A program made the translations under genes and the position numbers. The notes beneath the pieces are model-generated. The model searched no databases and was not told the DNA's origin. It worked only from the letters and a program-made list of their open reading frames with translations. Below are positions 33,807-47,000 of a stretch of 64,000 nucleotides of DNA, one piece after another; within the stretch, counting starts at the first letter, position 1; each line of letters opens with the position of its first letter. The stretch is from Lamellibrachia satsuma (Eukaryota; Annelida; Polychaeta; Sabellida; Siboglinidae), in the NCBI GenBank assembly GCA_033239005.1, contig BSQZ01000002.1, positions 1,502,501 through 1,566,500 of the forward strand. Direction: 5' to 3'.

Positions 33807-36800
33807 CTGTGGGAACAAACGGCCATAGAATTAAACAAACTGAGATGGCTAGCAGAGTTGAAATCGGCCTAAATTATTTACACCACTAAACGACATTCTT
33901 ACGTCATTTTTTACGCCGATGCGCTCATTCTACCATTCTGCACCACTCTACGTACAAAAATGCTTATATTATTTAAAAACATATTGTATTTTGCGCACGT
34001 TTTCGGTCCAAGTTGCCCCGCGTTGCATCAGCGTCTTCTGCAGTGAGCGCTCAACGGCTTATATTATCGCTCAACGGGGATACACTCCGGGGCCCTCTTT
34101 GGACCGCAAGGGGGCACAACAACGCAACATTTTAAAAGGATATATGTTTTCTGTACGTGGGGTGATGTGGAATGATTGAAAGAATGCATTGGCGTAAAAT
34201 AAATAAAATAATAATGTCGTTTAGCGGCGTAAATAATTTAGGCCAACTTAGTTCATGATTATAATAATATTGGTAATATTATGTTGATTTGTAACTACGG
34301 TATGTTTCTCACACAAATATAATAAGTTCAGGGGTCTAGTTCGAAACGATGTCGATCGCTGAAAATATTATAGATGTTGCATTCACATAGGGGAGACACG
34401 AGTTTTATACAGATGCGTTTTATGAAAACATGGCACACACAAGGAGTCACCATCGACAGTAGTTGGTTAGAAGTCCACCAGCAGACACACTGTAAAAAAA
34501 TCGGGGGTTAAGAAGACGAAATTAACGAGATGTGGACAAAGATAACTAACCACCTATACTTTTTTAGGTATGCTCACATGATATCATCTCACGCAGCCAC
34601 TTCTTATATTTCGTCAATGAAACTTGGAACATGTCTACTACATAGTATACGGGGTTATGCCAAGTAGAAGTTAAATTGAAATTCAGGATTTGTTATCGTA
34701 CCCGTACGTTCAACATTGTGTTTGGGGCAAGTATTACAATTGTATTGGGGCAAGTTGTTACAACTGTAACACAGCTCGGGCCTTTTGTACCAATGGTCCA
34801 GCCAGCGAATTGTGTGCTGACAATAACCGAAAGAACAACAGTTATTTAACCACAACGTGTGAACGCTTTATTTCATTTGTGAAACCTGTGGTACTGATTT
34901 ATGACCAGTACTGTAAATGCTAGCAGCGTCAAACAAAAGTAACAAATATCTCAGTAGGACGGATTAAACATGAATCACACATTTTGGACTCTCGATAAGC
35001 CAATGGCTTCCTTGTCCACTTGTCATCTGGGTGGTTTGCCTTGGATGACAATCTTGTTCAATCTTGTAATTTTTATGGCACATCCCTATTTGAACAATTA
35101 ATAAATATTGCACGCTTCAGTGAAATGTGGATGTTAGTGCGCGTGTGCGAGAGTGCGTGAGTGTATCATTCAATCAAGTGGAAGTCGCATGACATGTATA
35201 TTGCCATTCACTATTTTATACGCCATTAAGTAATTTACATGTATATTGCCATTCACTATTTTATACGCCATTAAGTAATTTACATGTATATTGCCATTCA
35301 CTATTTTATACGCCATTAAGTAATTTACATGTATATTGCCATTCACTATTTTATACGCCATTAAGTAATTTACATGTATATTGCCATTCACTATTTTATA
35401 CGCCATTAAGTAATTTACATGTATATTGCCATTCACTATTTTATACGCCATTAAGTAATTTACATGTATATTGGCATTCACTATTTTATACGCCATTAAG
35501 TAATTTACATGTATATTGCCATTCACTATTTTATACGCCATTAAGTAATTTACATGTATATTGCCATTCACTATTTTATACGCCATTAAGTAATTTACAT
35601 GTATATTGGCATTCACTATTTTATACGCCATTAAGTAATTTACATGTATATTGCCATTCACTATTTTATACGCCATTAAGTAATTTACATGTATATTGCC
35701 ATTCACTATTTTATACGCCATTAAGTAATTTACATGTATATTGCCATTCACTATTTTATACGCCATTAAGTAATTTACATGTATATTGCCATTCACTATT
35801 TTATACGCCATTAAGTAATTTACATGTAAGAATCCGGGGAATGAGTCCCTTTTGGTAACTAAAAATTGAAAGCTTAATATATGAAGCTGTGAACACCTAC
35901 ATTGCTGTGCACACATTATATAAGATGTACAGGTGTATATAATCCAACTAATGTAATAACAGTAGCATGTACGAGTTGCACTTGCTTTATGATCCATTCG
36001 TTCTTCGTTGTAACAACGTGCCCCGTGTGATGTAACAACGTGACCCGAGTGATGTAACAACGTGCCCCGTGTGATGTAACAACGTGCCCCGTGTGATGTA
36101 ACAACGTGCCCCGTGTGATGTAACAACGTGCCCCGTGTGATGTAACAACGTGCCCCGTGTGATGTAATAACGTGCCCCGTGTGATGTAACAACGTGCCCA
36201 TGTGATGTAACAACGTACCCCGTGTGATGTAACAACGTGCCCCGTGTGATGTAACAACGTGACCCGTGTGATGTAACAACGTTGCCCGTGTGATGTAACA
36301 ACGTGCCCCGTGTGATGTAACAACGTGCCCCGTGTGATGTAACAACGTGCCCCGTGTGATGTAACAACGTGCCCCGTGTGATGTAACAACATGCCCCGTG
36401 TGATGTAACAACGTGCCCCGTGTGATGTAACAACGTGCCCATGTGATGTAACAACGTACCCCGTGTGATGTAACAACGTGCCCCGTGTGATGTAACAACG
36501 TGACCCGTGTGATGTAACAACGTTGCCCGTGTGATGTAACAACGTGCCCCGTGTGATGTAACAACGTGCCCCGTGTGATGTAACAACGTGCCCCGTGTGA
36601 TGTAACAACGTGCCCCGTGTGATGTAACAACGTGCCCCGTGTGATGTAACACCGTGACCCGTGTGATGTAACAACGTGCCCCGTGTGATGTAACAACGTG
36701 CCCCGTGTGATGTAACAACGTGACCCGTGTGATGTAACAACTAGCCCCACTTACGGGGCTAGTTGTTACAGTCGAGTGCGGCTGGGAAACTCCATATATC

Positions 36801-39800
36801 TACCTAACTACAATACGGAATATCAATGGTATGGTACATTTTATTAACACAAACAATAACAGAAATAATGCGTCTAAAATACTTTTCACAAAAAGTGACT
36901 TTAACTGAACCATCTAACAACTAGTCCCGGTCTCCCCTACATTGTACAATGTCAGAGAAAACTCCGTACACTAGGCCTGGCATTAAATATGTAGTTAATC
37001 TACGGTAATTATATATGCTTCAACTACATTAGTCTTTCATCATACGAACGTCCTATGTAAGAAACAACCTCTTAAAAGGAACAACATTGAAATTCCCGTT
37101 CTACGCTGAACTGATGGTCACCCTGCCCCGTATGCATCGATGTAATGAATATCGGATGTCTGGAGCAAATAGGTGCTTTGTAGCCTAAATTAATAGTTGC
37201 ATCCGGGATAGCTACTATAATACAAATCCCCTCTAAACGGGACACCTATTACCAGATATTTCTTAATTGCTTTTAGTGAAAACTACCAAGGAAATAAATT
37301 GTATGTTTCAGTCCAATTCATTGCAGATACAATAGCATTATCCTCCACTTACGTGAACAGATACACCTCTACTATTGTTGCAAATTCGACCAATTGAAAC
37401 AACAAACATTAGGCCTACTTTGGCGTTAAATTAATGCTCCCCAGGACAGGACACGCGGAGGAGAGCAGTACGCCTGCTGGACAGAGGTCGTCGCAGTACC
37501 TGGGGCACGGCAGGGGACACGGGACCATGCGCAGGGTAGCAGGCTTGCAGTTGAGGGCTGACTCCTTGCGCCTGGTGTGATGTCATCATGCTAGGGGACA
37601 CGGCGGCGTACACACTCCCCGTCAGCTGTGGGCTGTGGGAAGATAAAGGGACAGGGGTTGTGTCGTTGTCGGTGTTTTAGTACCGCTTGATGTTTTGGGA
37701 AATCGTTACAACTGCTTCGTTAAGTCGCCATCGCCCCACAGCGTACAGCGTGCACCAAGTCAACACTAGCACAACTGTAAGATTTTAAGCTATACATATA
37801 AGTTCTGATATTGTTCGTTCCGTTCAAGAAAGGAAAAATATTTCTCATCGAAGCCAACATCAATGCAGTATTTCTAAAACAATATAAAGCATCCGGTTTC
37901 TCTCGAATCTAATCAAATTTGGTATTCACATGTAGTATGTGAGGTTTGAATGAATTTTAGTTATAATGGACACTGCCTTAGTGTGGGAGGCCGACGCCTA
38001 CCTGTTGCCGGATGGTTGCAAAAACGCCACGGTGGGCGATATAGGCGGATGGGGAGAGTCAACTGTCGTGGCGGCCGGTGAGAGATGCCGCACAGCAGAG
38101 GAACAGGTCGAGTCGAGCATGCGCGGCGACAACGATGACGTCAGCGGACTGCGACATAACATTGACGAGTGCATGCTGCTTCTGTCATCGCAGCAGTCGA
38201 AAGTGTCCATCAGTTCTGACAGGTCTCTGTGGTGCTCACTGCCAGACGTCGCTATCGACCGGCTCTGTAAAACGAGGATGCAGATCTATGTGTCGACAGC
38301 TCGGTGCGCGGGCACGGCCTCCAACAGAACAGATCTATGTGTCGACAGCTCGGTGCGCGGGCACGGCCTCCAACAGAACAGGCAACGATAGAACAGCGAT
38401 ATCGGATGGCTACGATAATGTGTTGTATTGACTGCATTGCACCAAGGCAACGAAGCATGGAAGAATACCTAAAACTGCTGGGCTGACTTGGGGCAGAGGA
38501 GAACCCAAGACAAAGGGAACTGGCGTAGTCTTATGCGAGCCTTGTGTGTTACACTTCGGAACGAAGAGGATATACAAGTAACAAGATTGACAAGATTAAC
38601 AAGACAGCCATCCAAAGCAAAAAATATATGGCAATTAGACAAGTTGGCTTATCGAGAGCTCAAAGATTATTCATCTATGTGTACACATCCATTAAGGCCG
38701 TGTTCACATACAACGTTAATTCGCATTCGGATACGGATCCCAATTCGGGTAGCGCAATGTGAACACCATTAATCCGCATTAAGCTGCCCGAATTCTAAGC
38801 AGTCTATATAAAAACGTACCTCTTACCTTTAAAGCGAAACAAAAGTCACGGTTTCGGCCTATGCATAACCATTTGTAACTACAAATAAGAATATCACACC
38901 AGTGGTTTATTAGGAAAACCCTGTTGAACATACAACGTCTTAATGTCATGGGCCGCGCCATACTGTTAGATAACACTGCGTCACGAGTGCGGTATTCTGG
39001 CAATATTCGCTCGACAAATGAAAATATATTCGAAAACACCTATTCCTATTCTTGCCAGCAGGGTGTGATCATGCTATTTGCGTCCAAGCTCAACTTATGT
39101 AATATAGTTTGGCCTTCGTTTACTAAACTAATCTTCTTTCTGGCAAAATAGCACGTTTGTTTGAGACTGCGTTGGTTCTGTGTGTGCCGGTAGGCGGCCT
39201 CCCTCAATAAATGACAGGAATCTCCAACTTCTAGGACACATTCCGAGTAAACCACTAGCGTGATATTCTTGATTTTACTTGCACGTGGTTAGTGTTTTAC
39301 TATCTATAGCATTGATCCGAAACCATGCCTTTTGTTTCGCTCTAAGAAAGGATACCCACCCGAATACTTCCATCCCTGCAGGACAGACGACTATGGGCAA
39401 TGGAGATAGTCGGACTCTTAGACGAGGCGTACCCGCCAGCGCCTTGGCCCGACCGCTGGGGTCGGACGGCAGCCGTCTCATGCACACGCACGTCGTCTAG
39501 AGACATGATCGTTTTGGACTGCGCCCGAAGAACCTCAACCGCCTCCCACAGTTTATCCGGGATCTTCCCGTCACCAATCACATGCTCGTCGCCAAGATCG
39601 CCGGTGGCGGCGCTGCAGTCACGGGTACAGCGACGAGAGCGAGGTTTCTGCGAGACTTCGTTCTTGGCGACGTCAACGATGACGTAGGACGTCGGTGTCT
39701 TGATGGTGATAATGTCGGCGTCGATACTGTCGTCGTCACTGCTCGGTGGCCTGTTTGCTGAGGCTGTAGGCACAAACAAAATGACGTGATAGCAGTCTAC

Positions 39801-41001
39801 GATGAGTTACCGCTGCTGCGTCACGCGACCGGAAACACCCGAAGCTTGCCGAATGGTTTGCTGTGTGCGGCGCATCTCAAACGGTGATCTTAATTACCGC
39901 CTTGTTAATGATTGAATGAGGAGGTAATGTGACAGGCTGTCAAAAATGGTTACTGATATATAAATGATTTATTCTATGCGGTAAAACCGTGACTTAACAA
40001 TGATTGGGCTTTTACTTTAATATTATGGGGGGGGGCGGTAGCGTAGCGGTTAGAACGGCGGGTTCGAACTAGGGTTCGAATTCTCTAGTTACCGTTTCGA
40101 AGCTTTGACAATTTCGTTTATCCCACATTGCCACAGTTCACTCAACTATATAAACGAATAGCTGGCTACAGACAGAGATGGATATCGGAACGAACAGTCT
40201 TCGCGCAGTAATGGCAGCGTGGCTGAATGCTTACCGGAGAAGTCGAAATTGGGTTGGAATGAACACGTCTTCCAGGGGGTGAAGTTTAAAGCGCTTTCAA
40301 CAGTCCCAAGGACTGGATACCGCGCTATACAAGAACGTACATTTCTACCATTTTAATATCCATTTGTTATGAGGAAATATGATAATAGTGAGTTTTGTGA
40401 ATGAACCATGCAGTCAGCAACTTGCCAGATCACCGCGAAAATCATATTCCAAATGCTGAAATTCTTTAGGTTATCGAGACATGGTTTGAATTAATTTTGT
40501 TGCCCAGAATTGTGGAAGTGCAAATACAAAAATACAGTACACCACTGACAATTACCCTGCGCTTTGTCAGCACATTAGACTACGGTGTGTTCAACATCGT
40601 AGGCACGTTTCTGTTCTGACGCATACATAAATGTGTTCATTCTCTTATAGATTCGTCGTATATGGTAGGAGCTATTCAATGCCACCAAATTTAATTAATT
40701 TCTACGTAACTATACGCCTTTTAGAATTTCCCACAGCAGACTCAACTTCAGGAAGTACTCAGTTTAAATAGACGTATGGCTACTTTTAACACATTGTATA
40801 CAAATGAAGAAAGTTGTGATATATTTATGGATGCCAGTGCCTTCAGGTCTGCAGTTCAAAACCACGTCTAGGTGTAATGCGTCATGCCTGTTTTATACAA
40901 CTGTTTTACATGTTTTAATTTACATGCCTGCTTTACGTGAATGTTTTAATCTAGTATGCTGGAAATGGTATGTTTTAGACCCTTGTACCCTTATTTTTAT
41001 A

Positions 41002-41095
<94 letters not shown>

Positions 41096-44000
41096 TAAAA
41101 ATAAGGGTATATATATATATATATATATTTATTTTTTTTTATTTTTTTTTTTACTGGGTCCTCGGACCTGTTGGAACTAAACTAAAATAAATAAAACAAC
41201 AATGGACGGGAATAAGCCAAGTCGACTGACGTGACGAGTCAAGGATGCCGACGTCAGAGAAGGTGTCCGCTATCTCGTCGTAGCTTCGGGCCGCCCGGAA
41301 GATGTTGGTCGTCGTCGCCGTCTTTTGGGCCCACGGGATGAAGAAGAGGATGAGAGCTCCCGTGATGACAGGGATGCCGGCGATGTGGAAAGACAGGTTG
41401 TAGCTTCCCGTCGCGTCGTAAATCCAGCCTGAGTGGAACCGCAAGGTGGCGTAACGTGAATTGGAAACACGGTTTGTCCCAGTCCCAACACCGAGCGAGA
41501 GCCCCCTAGTGGCACATCTAGGATCTCGCAAAGTGGGAGGTCAAACCTAGTCACCCATTAGTTTACCATGCCACCGTGTAGTGGCGCAACAGGTTACACA
41601 CGAAGAAATGAAACAATTAAGCCGAAGGGAGGAATAGCACAACGCCCTATCTAAATACGTCACTGGAGTCCACTGTGTTATGGATATGATGATGTTGACG
41701 ATGAGGGGCAAATAATACAAGTATTAAACTTGTTCTTGCCTTGCCCTTTTTCGACAATTTTATAGCCATGTAATGTTGCAATGACATCACTACCCTCGAT
41801 TATGTTTATCTATTGTTGACATAAAGAATCGCCCGTCCAACGATGACGACGACGATAATGGCGACAAAGAGACGACGTTAGATATAATGCCCATGTGAAC
41901 TTCTGTCGCCCATCCACGTCGATCTAAACGTGACCAACAGAGACGACGACTCCCTTGCGACTAGACTGACCAGCTGTGGGCGGCCCTAGCGTGAAGGTGA
42001 TGGAGTTGACGCCGGCGAGGAAGCCCCACGCCAACACCCGCTGCTCCACGAACAGTGTCGACGTGAGCACGGGCAGCAGAACCACGTAGCAGCCGTCGAC
42101 CAGGCCGACAAAGACGACGTAGCCGACGAGGCCGGGGACACTGCAATATATCAAGCATTAATATTTGCATACATATCATGAACAATGTAAAATCCGAAAC
42201 TGTTATATTTGTCAACATAAATGACTATGTCGTTGTACCTCCTTGGTACGGTATGGGCGGTAGCAGCCTTGTAAACACCCGTACACTGATCGTACCTGCG
42301 TGTGAGTGGTAGCAGCCTGGTAAACACCCGTACACTGATCGTACCTGCGTGTGAGTGGTAGCAGCCTTGTAAACACCCGTACACTGATCGTACCTGCGTG
42401 TGAGTGGTAGCAGCCTTGTAAACACCCGTACACTGATCGTACCTGCGTGTGAGTGGTAGCAGCCTTGTAAACACCCGTACACTGATCGTACCTGCGTATG
42501 AGTGGTAGCAGCCTTGTAAACACCCGTACACTGATCGTACCTGCGTATGAGTGGTAGCAGCCTTTTAAACACCCGTACACTGATCGTACCTGCGTATGAG
42601 TGGCAGCAGCATACACCCGGTCCCGGTGGTGATGATCGACAGCTGGTGCATGTGCAGTCGGTTCAGGTAGCCGTACTCGACGATCTTGCCGAAGAGAATG
42701 CGGCCCGTGGCTGTCGTCGCCCCCAATATCGTCAGCAGCATCGACGCAGTCTTGTGGTCAATTCCGATATCAACCACGTGCGCCACCTGGCAGGGAAAGT
42801 TTAATAACACTTAAAGGTCATCCCATAATTCGCCGAATTCGATAGTTTCTCTCATCTCATTTGAGATTCATTTCGCGAAAAAGTTAGCCTATCTAGTATC
42901 GTTTACGACATACTACCTTGTTTGTTTGTTTGTTTGTTTGTTTGTGCAAATGTGTTATTTAGTTTTGATGAAATCATCGGACAAACTGTTACATTATTTT
43001 TGACCGGATCCGGTCAAAATTCCGCAAAAATGGGACAAAAGTGGTTTATATACTCTATATGCAGTGACATTATGCTATTCACACGTTTCGATTTTATGAA
43101 AAGTACTCATTCTTTTTACTAAGCCGTCTGGTCGTATTACTTAAACTATTTACTAAGCCGACTGGTCGTATTACTTAAACTATTCACGCTCTACATATCT
43201 GATATCAACGAACCTGATTCGCGATCGGCTAAATGAATTCGATTGACGAGGGAGTTTGAATTACCAAGATGTAACGAGATTTAATGAGATTGCCATCCAA
43301 AGCCGCGAGCTCCATTTAACGGTTTATTTTTTACCATTTTCATTTAGCTAAAACACAACGGATTCGGTGCAATGCATAAACATGTCTTATAGTTTTCAAC
43401 GTTGAAGCTTTTTGAGTTTCAAGTAAATAAATAACAACCATGTGCTAAGCAAATCATATAACAAACTAACAAGTACCTTGCTGGCAAAACGACCGGGTAA
43501 AGCCAACAGGTAACAACACACCAAAAATCGATCTGAGAGATTCAGCCGACGTTGAAATAAAGCCAACGTGCTGACCCATACTTACGAGATGCACGTATGG
43601 AATGTATTGGCCGAACATGACGCAGGTGATGGCGATAGACCAGATGATAAACACCTTGTTCTTCCATAGGTGCAGGTCACTCATGAGGCGGCGGGCGACA
43701 GATGTCTTGATACGGTCCACCGGCGACTTTGGTTTCTAGCACAACGACGTGTACGTGGTCTTTACATAGATGTCAATATTACCGCTCTCAGGCGGGAAAT
43801 ACCGTTTTTTATTATCTCGGTCCTACTTTCCCGCTTGTTTGATGAAATTTCCCGTTTTTTTATAACTTTTATAATGGTGAATTTTTTTAAATTGTTGCAT
43901 TATCAAATTGTAATTTTGATTGTTAAATATTAACGTTACTTTGCCCTTTGTTGTGCAAATTATCTTATTTGTTATATCAACAATGCGTCATGTGTTGTAG

Positions 44001-47000
44001 ACACATATTCCAAGGTATCCTACTTAACTTATATGCTACTTAACTACTAATCCAAGACAGTAGACTTGATAGATAACAATAGAATTGTTAGGTATTTTAC
44101 GTGAAAACACGCAGCCTAATTCAGCGTATACATTGAAATCGCTGGTATCGTCCATACATGTTCGTTTTACGCAGATTGCCTTTTTGGCCATCGCAGTTTT
44201 CGTTATTTATCAGTGGCGGCGGAACATAAATCGAAACATTGCAATAGTCGATGTGCCGATGCAATACTATCGATAGTTAATTGAACTATCGACATTTATC
44301 TTCGAAAGTATACTGAGCTATCGATAGAAACGATAGTTGGCAAAACAATTGAGCAGGGCTACTTGTGTCAGTGTAATAATAGAAATAAACATGTTTTATC
44401 AGCTATGTTGGATCATTTATTTATTGACTTAACATCAACAAACGTCAATTAGAGCAGCGTCATTCACGGATTCAGCAATTTTAATCAACTACCTCCAGGG
44501 CTACGCGATACCGCCACCCATCAACCGCCACCCATCAACCGCCACCCATCAACTACAGCTTGGAACTGTTTTCTGGCTATTCGCTGTTCCGTGATATTAC
44601 CGCATAACTATCGCGATAGTTATGAAACTATGATACTATTATTGCAATGGTCATAGAGCTGTCGCGAGACTTAATATATTAAGCGATCTTAATAGTACCC
44701 CCGATAGTCACCCCTAATCATTAGAGCAGGTCGAACAGGTGTACACACTTTATAGAGCGGCTTGAACATCCATCCGCATCCGACGCACAGCAGCGCCATG
44801 ACGGCGAATATTCGAAATGTTTGACGCCATCCAATGCTCGTGATCAGCGTCTGGGAGAGAGAGAGAAGATAGAGAAATACTTTTTCTTACAGCTGTATTT
44901 CTGTTTTTTATTTTATTTATATTTTAAACTTATTTATTTTTAACTTTTAAATTTTAGCGCATATTTGAATGCAAGTATGCATATATTTTTACCTGAAATA
45001 AAAGTATTCGAAGTAGAATTCGTATTTGTTACTAATTACAACAAAAGTTAATTGCAAAAAAACCATTGTGGTGCGCACCTGCAAGACTTGTAATAGAAAT
45101 CCGTAAGATCGCAGACGAATCCATATAATTATCTACGTCCACTGGTTTGTCTCGCATGCTCAAAAGGAGCCTGCCGCGCAAAACTGAGATTAATTTATTG
45201 GATCTCGCAAGACTCTTCGGACGTGTTTTTAATAATGTTCTAATGAACCCACAACGACATCATACAATAAGATGTCCATTCGGATATATATTACATACGA
45301 ACATAGCAACGTACCTGCATATGGACGTCATATATGAACAAGATAACGCACCTGCGCCAACGGTGACAGTACCAGCGTGCCAATACTGCTGCCGGACGTC
45401 ACATGTGAACAAAGTAACGCACCTGCGCCAACGGTGACAGTACCAGCGTGCCAATGCTGCTGCCGGACGTCACGTATGAACAAAGTAACGCACCTGCGCC
45501 AACGGTGACAGTACCAGCGTGCCAATACTGCTGCCGAACGGCACATATGAGCAAAGTATCGCACATGCGCCAACGGTGACAGTACCAGCGTGCCAATACT
45601 GCTGCCGGACGTCACATGTGAACAAAGTAACGCACCTGCACCAACGGTGACAGCACCAGCGTGTCAATACTGCTACCGGACGTCACATGTAAACAAAGTA
45701 ACGCACCTGCACCAACGGTGACAGCACCAGCGTTCCAATACTGCTGCCGGACGGCACATATGAACAAAGTATCGCACATGCGCCAACGGTGACAGTACCA
45801 GCGTGCCAATACTGCTGCCGGACGTCACATATGAGCAAAGTAACGCACCTGCGCCAACGGTGACAGTACCAGCGTGCCAATACTGCTGCCGGACGTCATG
45901 ATGCCCGTCGCCAGCGTCATGTACGTGTGGAAGTAGTCGCCTGCGATGCACATGGTCGGTGTATACGCCAGGCAGCATCCCACGCCATAGATGATCGTGA
46001 ACGTGCCGTACATTGCGTCGACGGTCGTCGCGAATGATGTCACGACGAGCGAGAAGGAACAGATGACGCAGCCGGCCATGACGACGGGGCGGCTGCCCCA
46101 GCGGTTGATGAGCATGCTGGCTAGCGGACCCAGGATCATCGAGATGCCGTAACAGCCGGACCCGATCCATGCTGTCGGGGTGCGACGCGTGTTATGTTTA
46201 TGACGTGAAGGTTATTAACGACATATTATAGTCGGACGGTTCCTGCGCGTTACTATGTTGTAATAATAATAGTTATATTTAATTATTATTCTAACATGAA
46301 AACTTCTATGATGCAAAAGTTGTCAGCAGATGGATGGATGCGCTAGGACTTAGTAAAGGAGAGAAAATACGATTAAAAAGACAATTCTTCAGATGACGGC
46401 GAAATCGTGTGTCTTACTCACCTTTCGTTAATAGGGACTAAGGAGTGAAAGAGTTGGTGCAGCAACAAAGACAGACTTCAAACAATTGTTTCAACTCTGG
46501 GACAATCACATGCACATCGGCAAGGCTGGGTTAGAGTACAAGTAAAACTAAGTAAGGCAATGTTGCTACGATAGAGCAGAAACGATCTTCTATACACCAT
46601 ATCTTAGATGAAACCATCCACAACACCGGAACTGCATATGTGCATGCTATATGTGTGAGTGGTACGATATCGTGCAGTTAACGAAAAATAATTCGCATTG
46701 TTAAGCAATTGTTACATTGTCGAATGAAACTCATCAAGAGGTTTTGACACAGTCCTACTCGTGTTCCTTTACCGTTTACCGTTTACCGTTTACCTGCTTT
46801 TGCTTTACTGCACTGAAACTCTTCGAGGAAGACAATGAAGAAGAGTCCAAATATGTGCAGTACCCCAACGATTACGACCTGTACAAGGCACGCCGCGAAG
46901 CACACCACCCATGCTCTCTTGCTGTCCTTCAGAGCAAGCAATTCTGCCTCCGTGGGGAAATCTCCGCTGCTATCGACATCCCTCCCCGGCCCGCCTACAC

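Noticed and set aside
35170..36750. 526-codon minus-strand frame of 15- and 22-residue repeats
   Set aside because: It runs through two unrelated non-coding arrays in an intron; period arithmetic explains the open frame.
33570..39763. Separate transcription-factor-like gene
   Set aside because: Considered because the exons are Ser/Pro-rich and lack a visible start; joining to the SLC16-like gene in matching phase is simpler, though unproven.
40030..40095. Functional tRNA gene
   Set aside because: Same reason; the body continues into the SINE family seen elsewhere.
41151..41230. SLC16-like protein ending at the TAA at 41151 (500 residues)
   Set aside because: Possible as an isoform, but the last ~25 codons look like intron read-through beside a TA microsatellite, and a good donor in matching phase precedes them.
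45260..45880. Series of ~65-codon minus-strand frames (ARWYCHRWR repeats)
   Set aside because: They are alternative frames of the 71 bp donor-spanning array.
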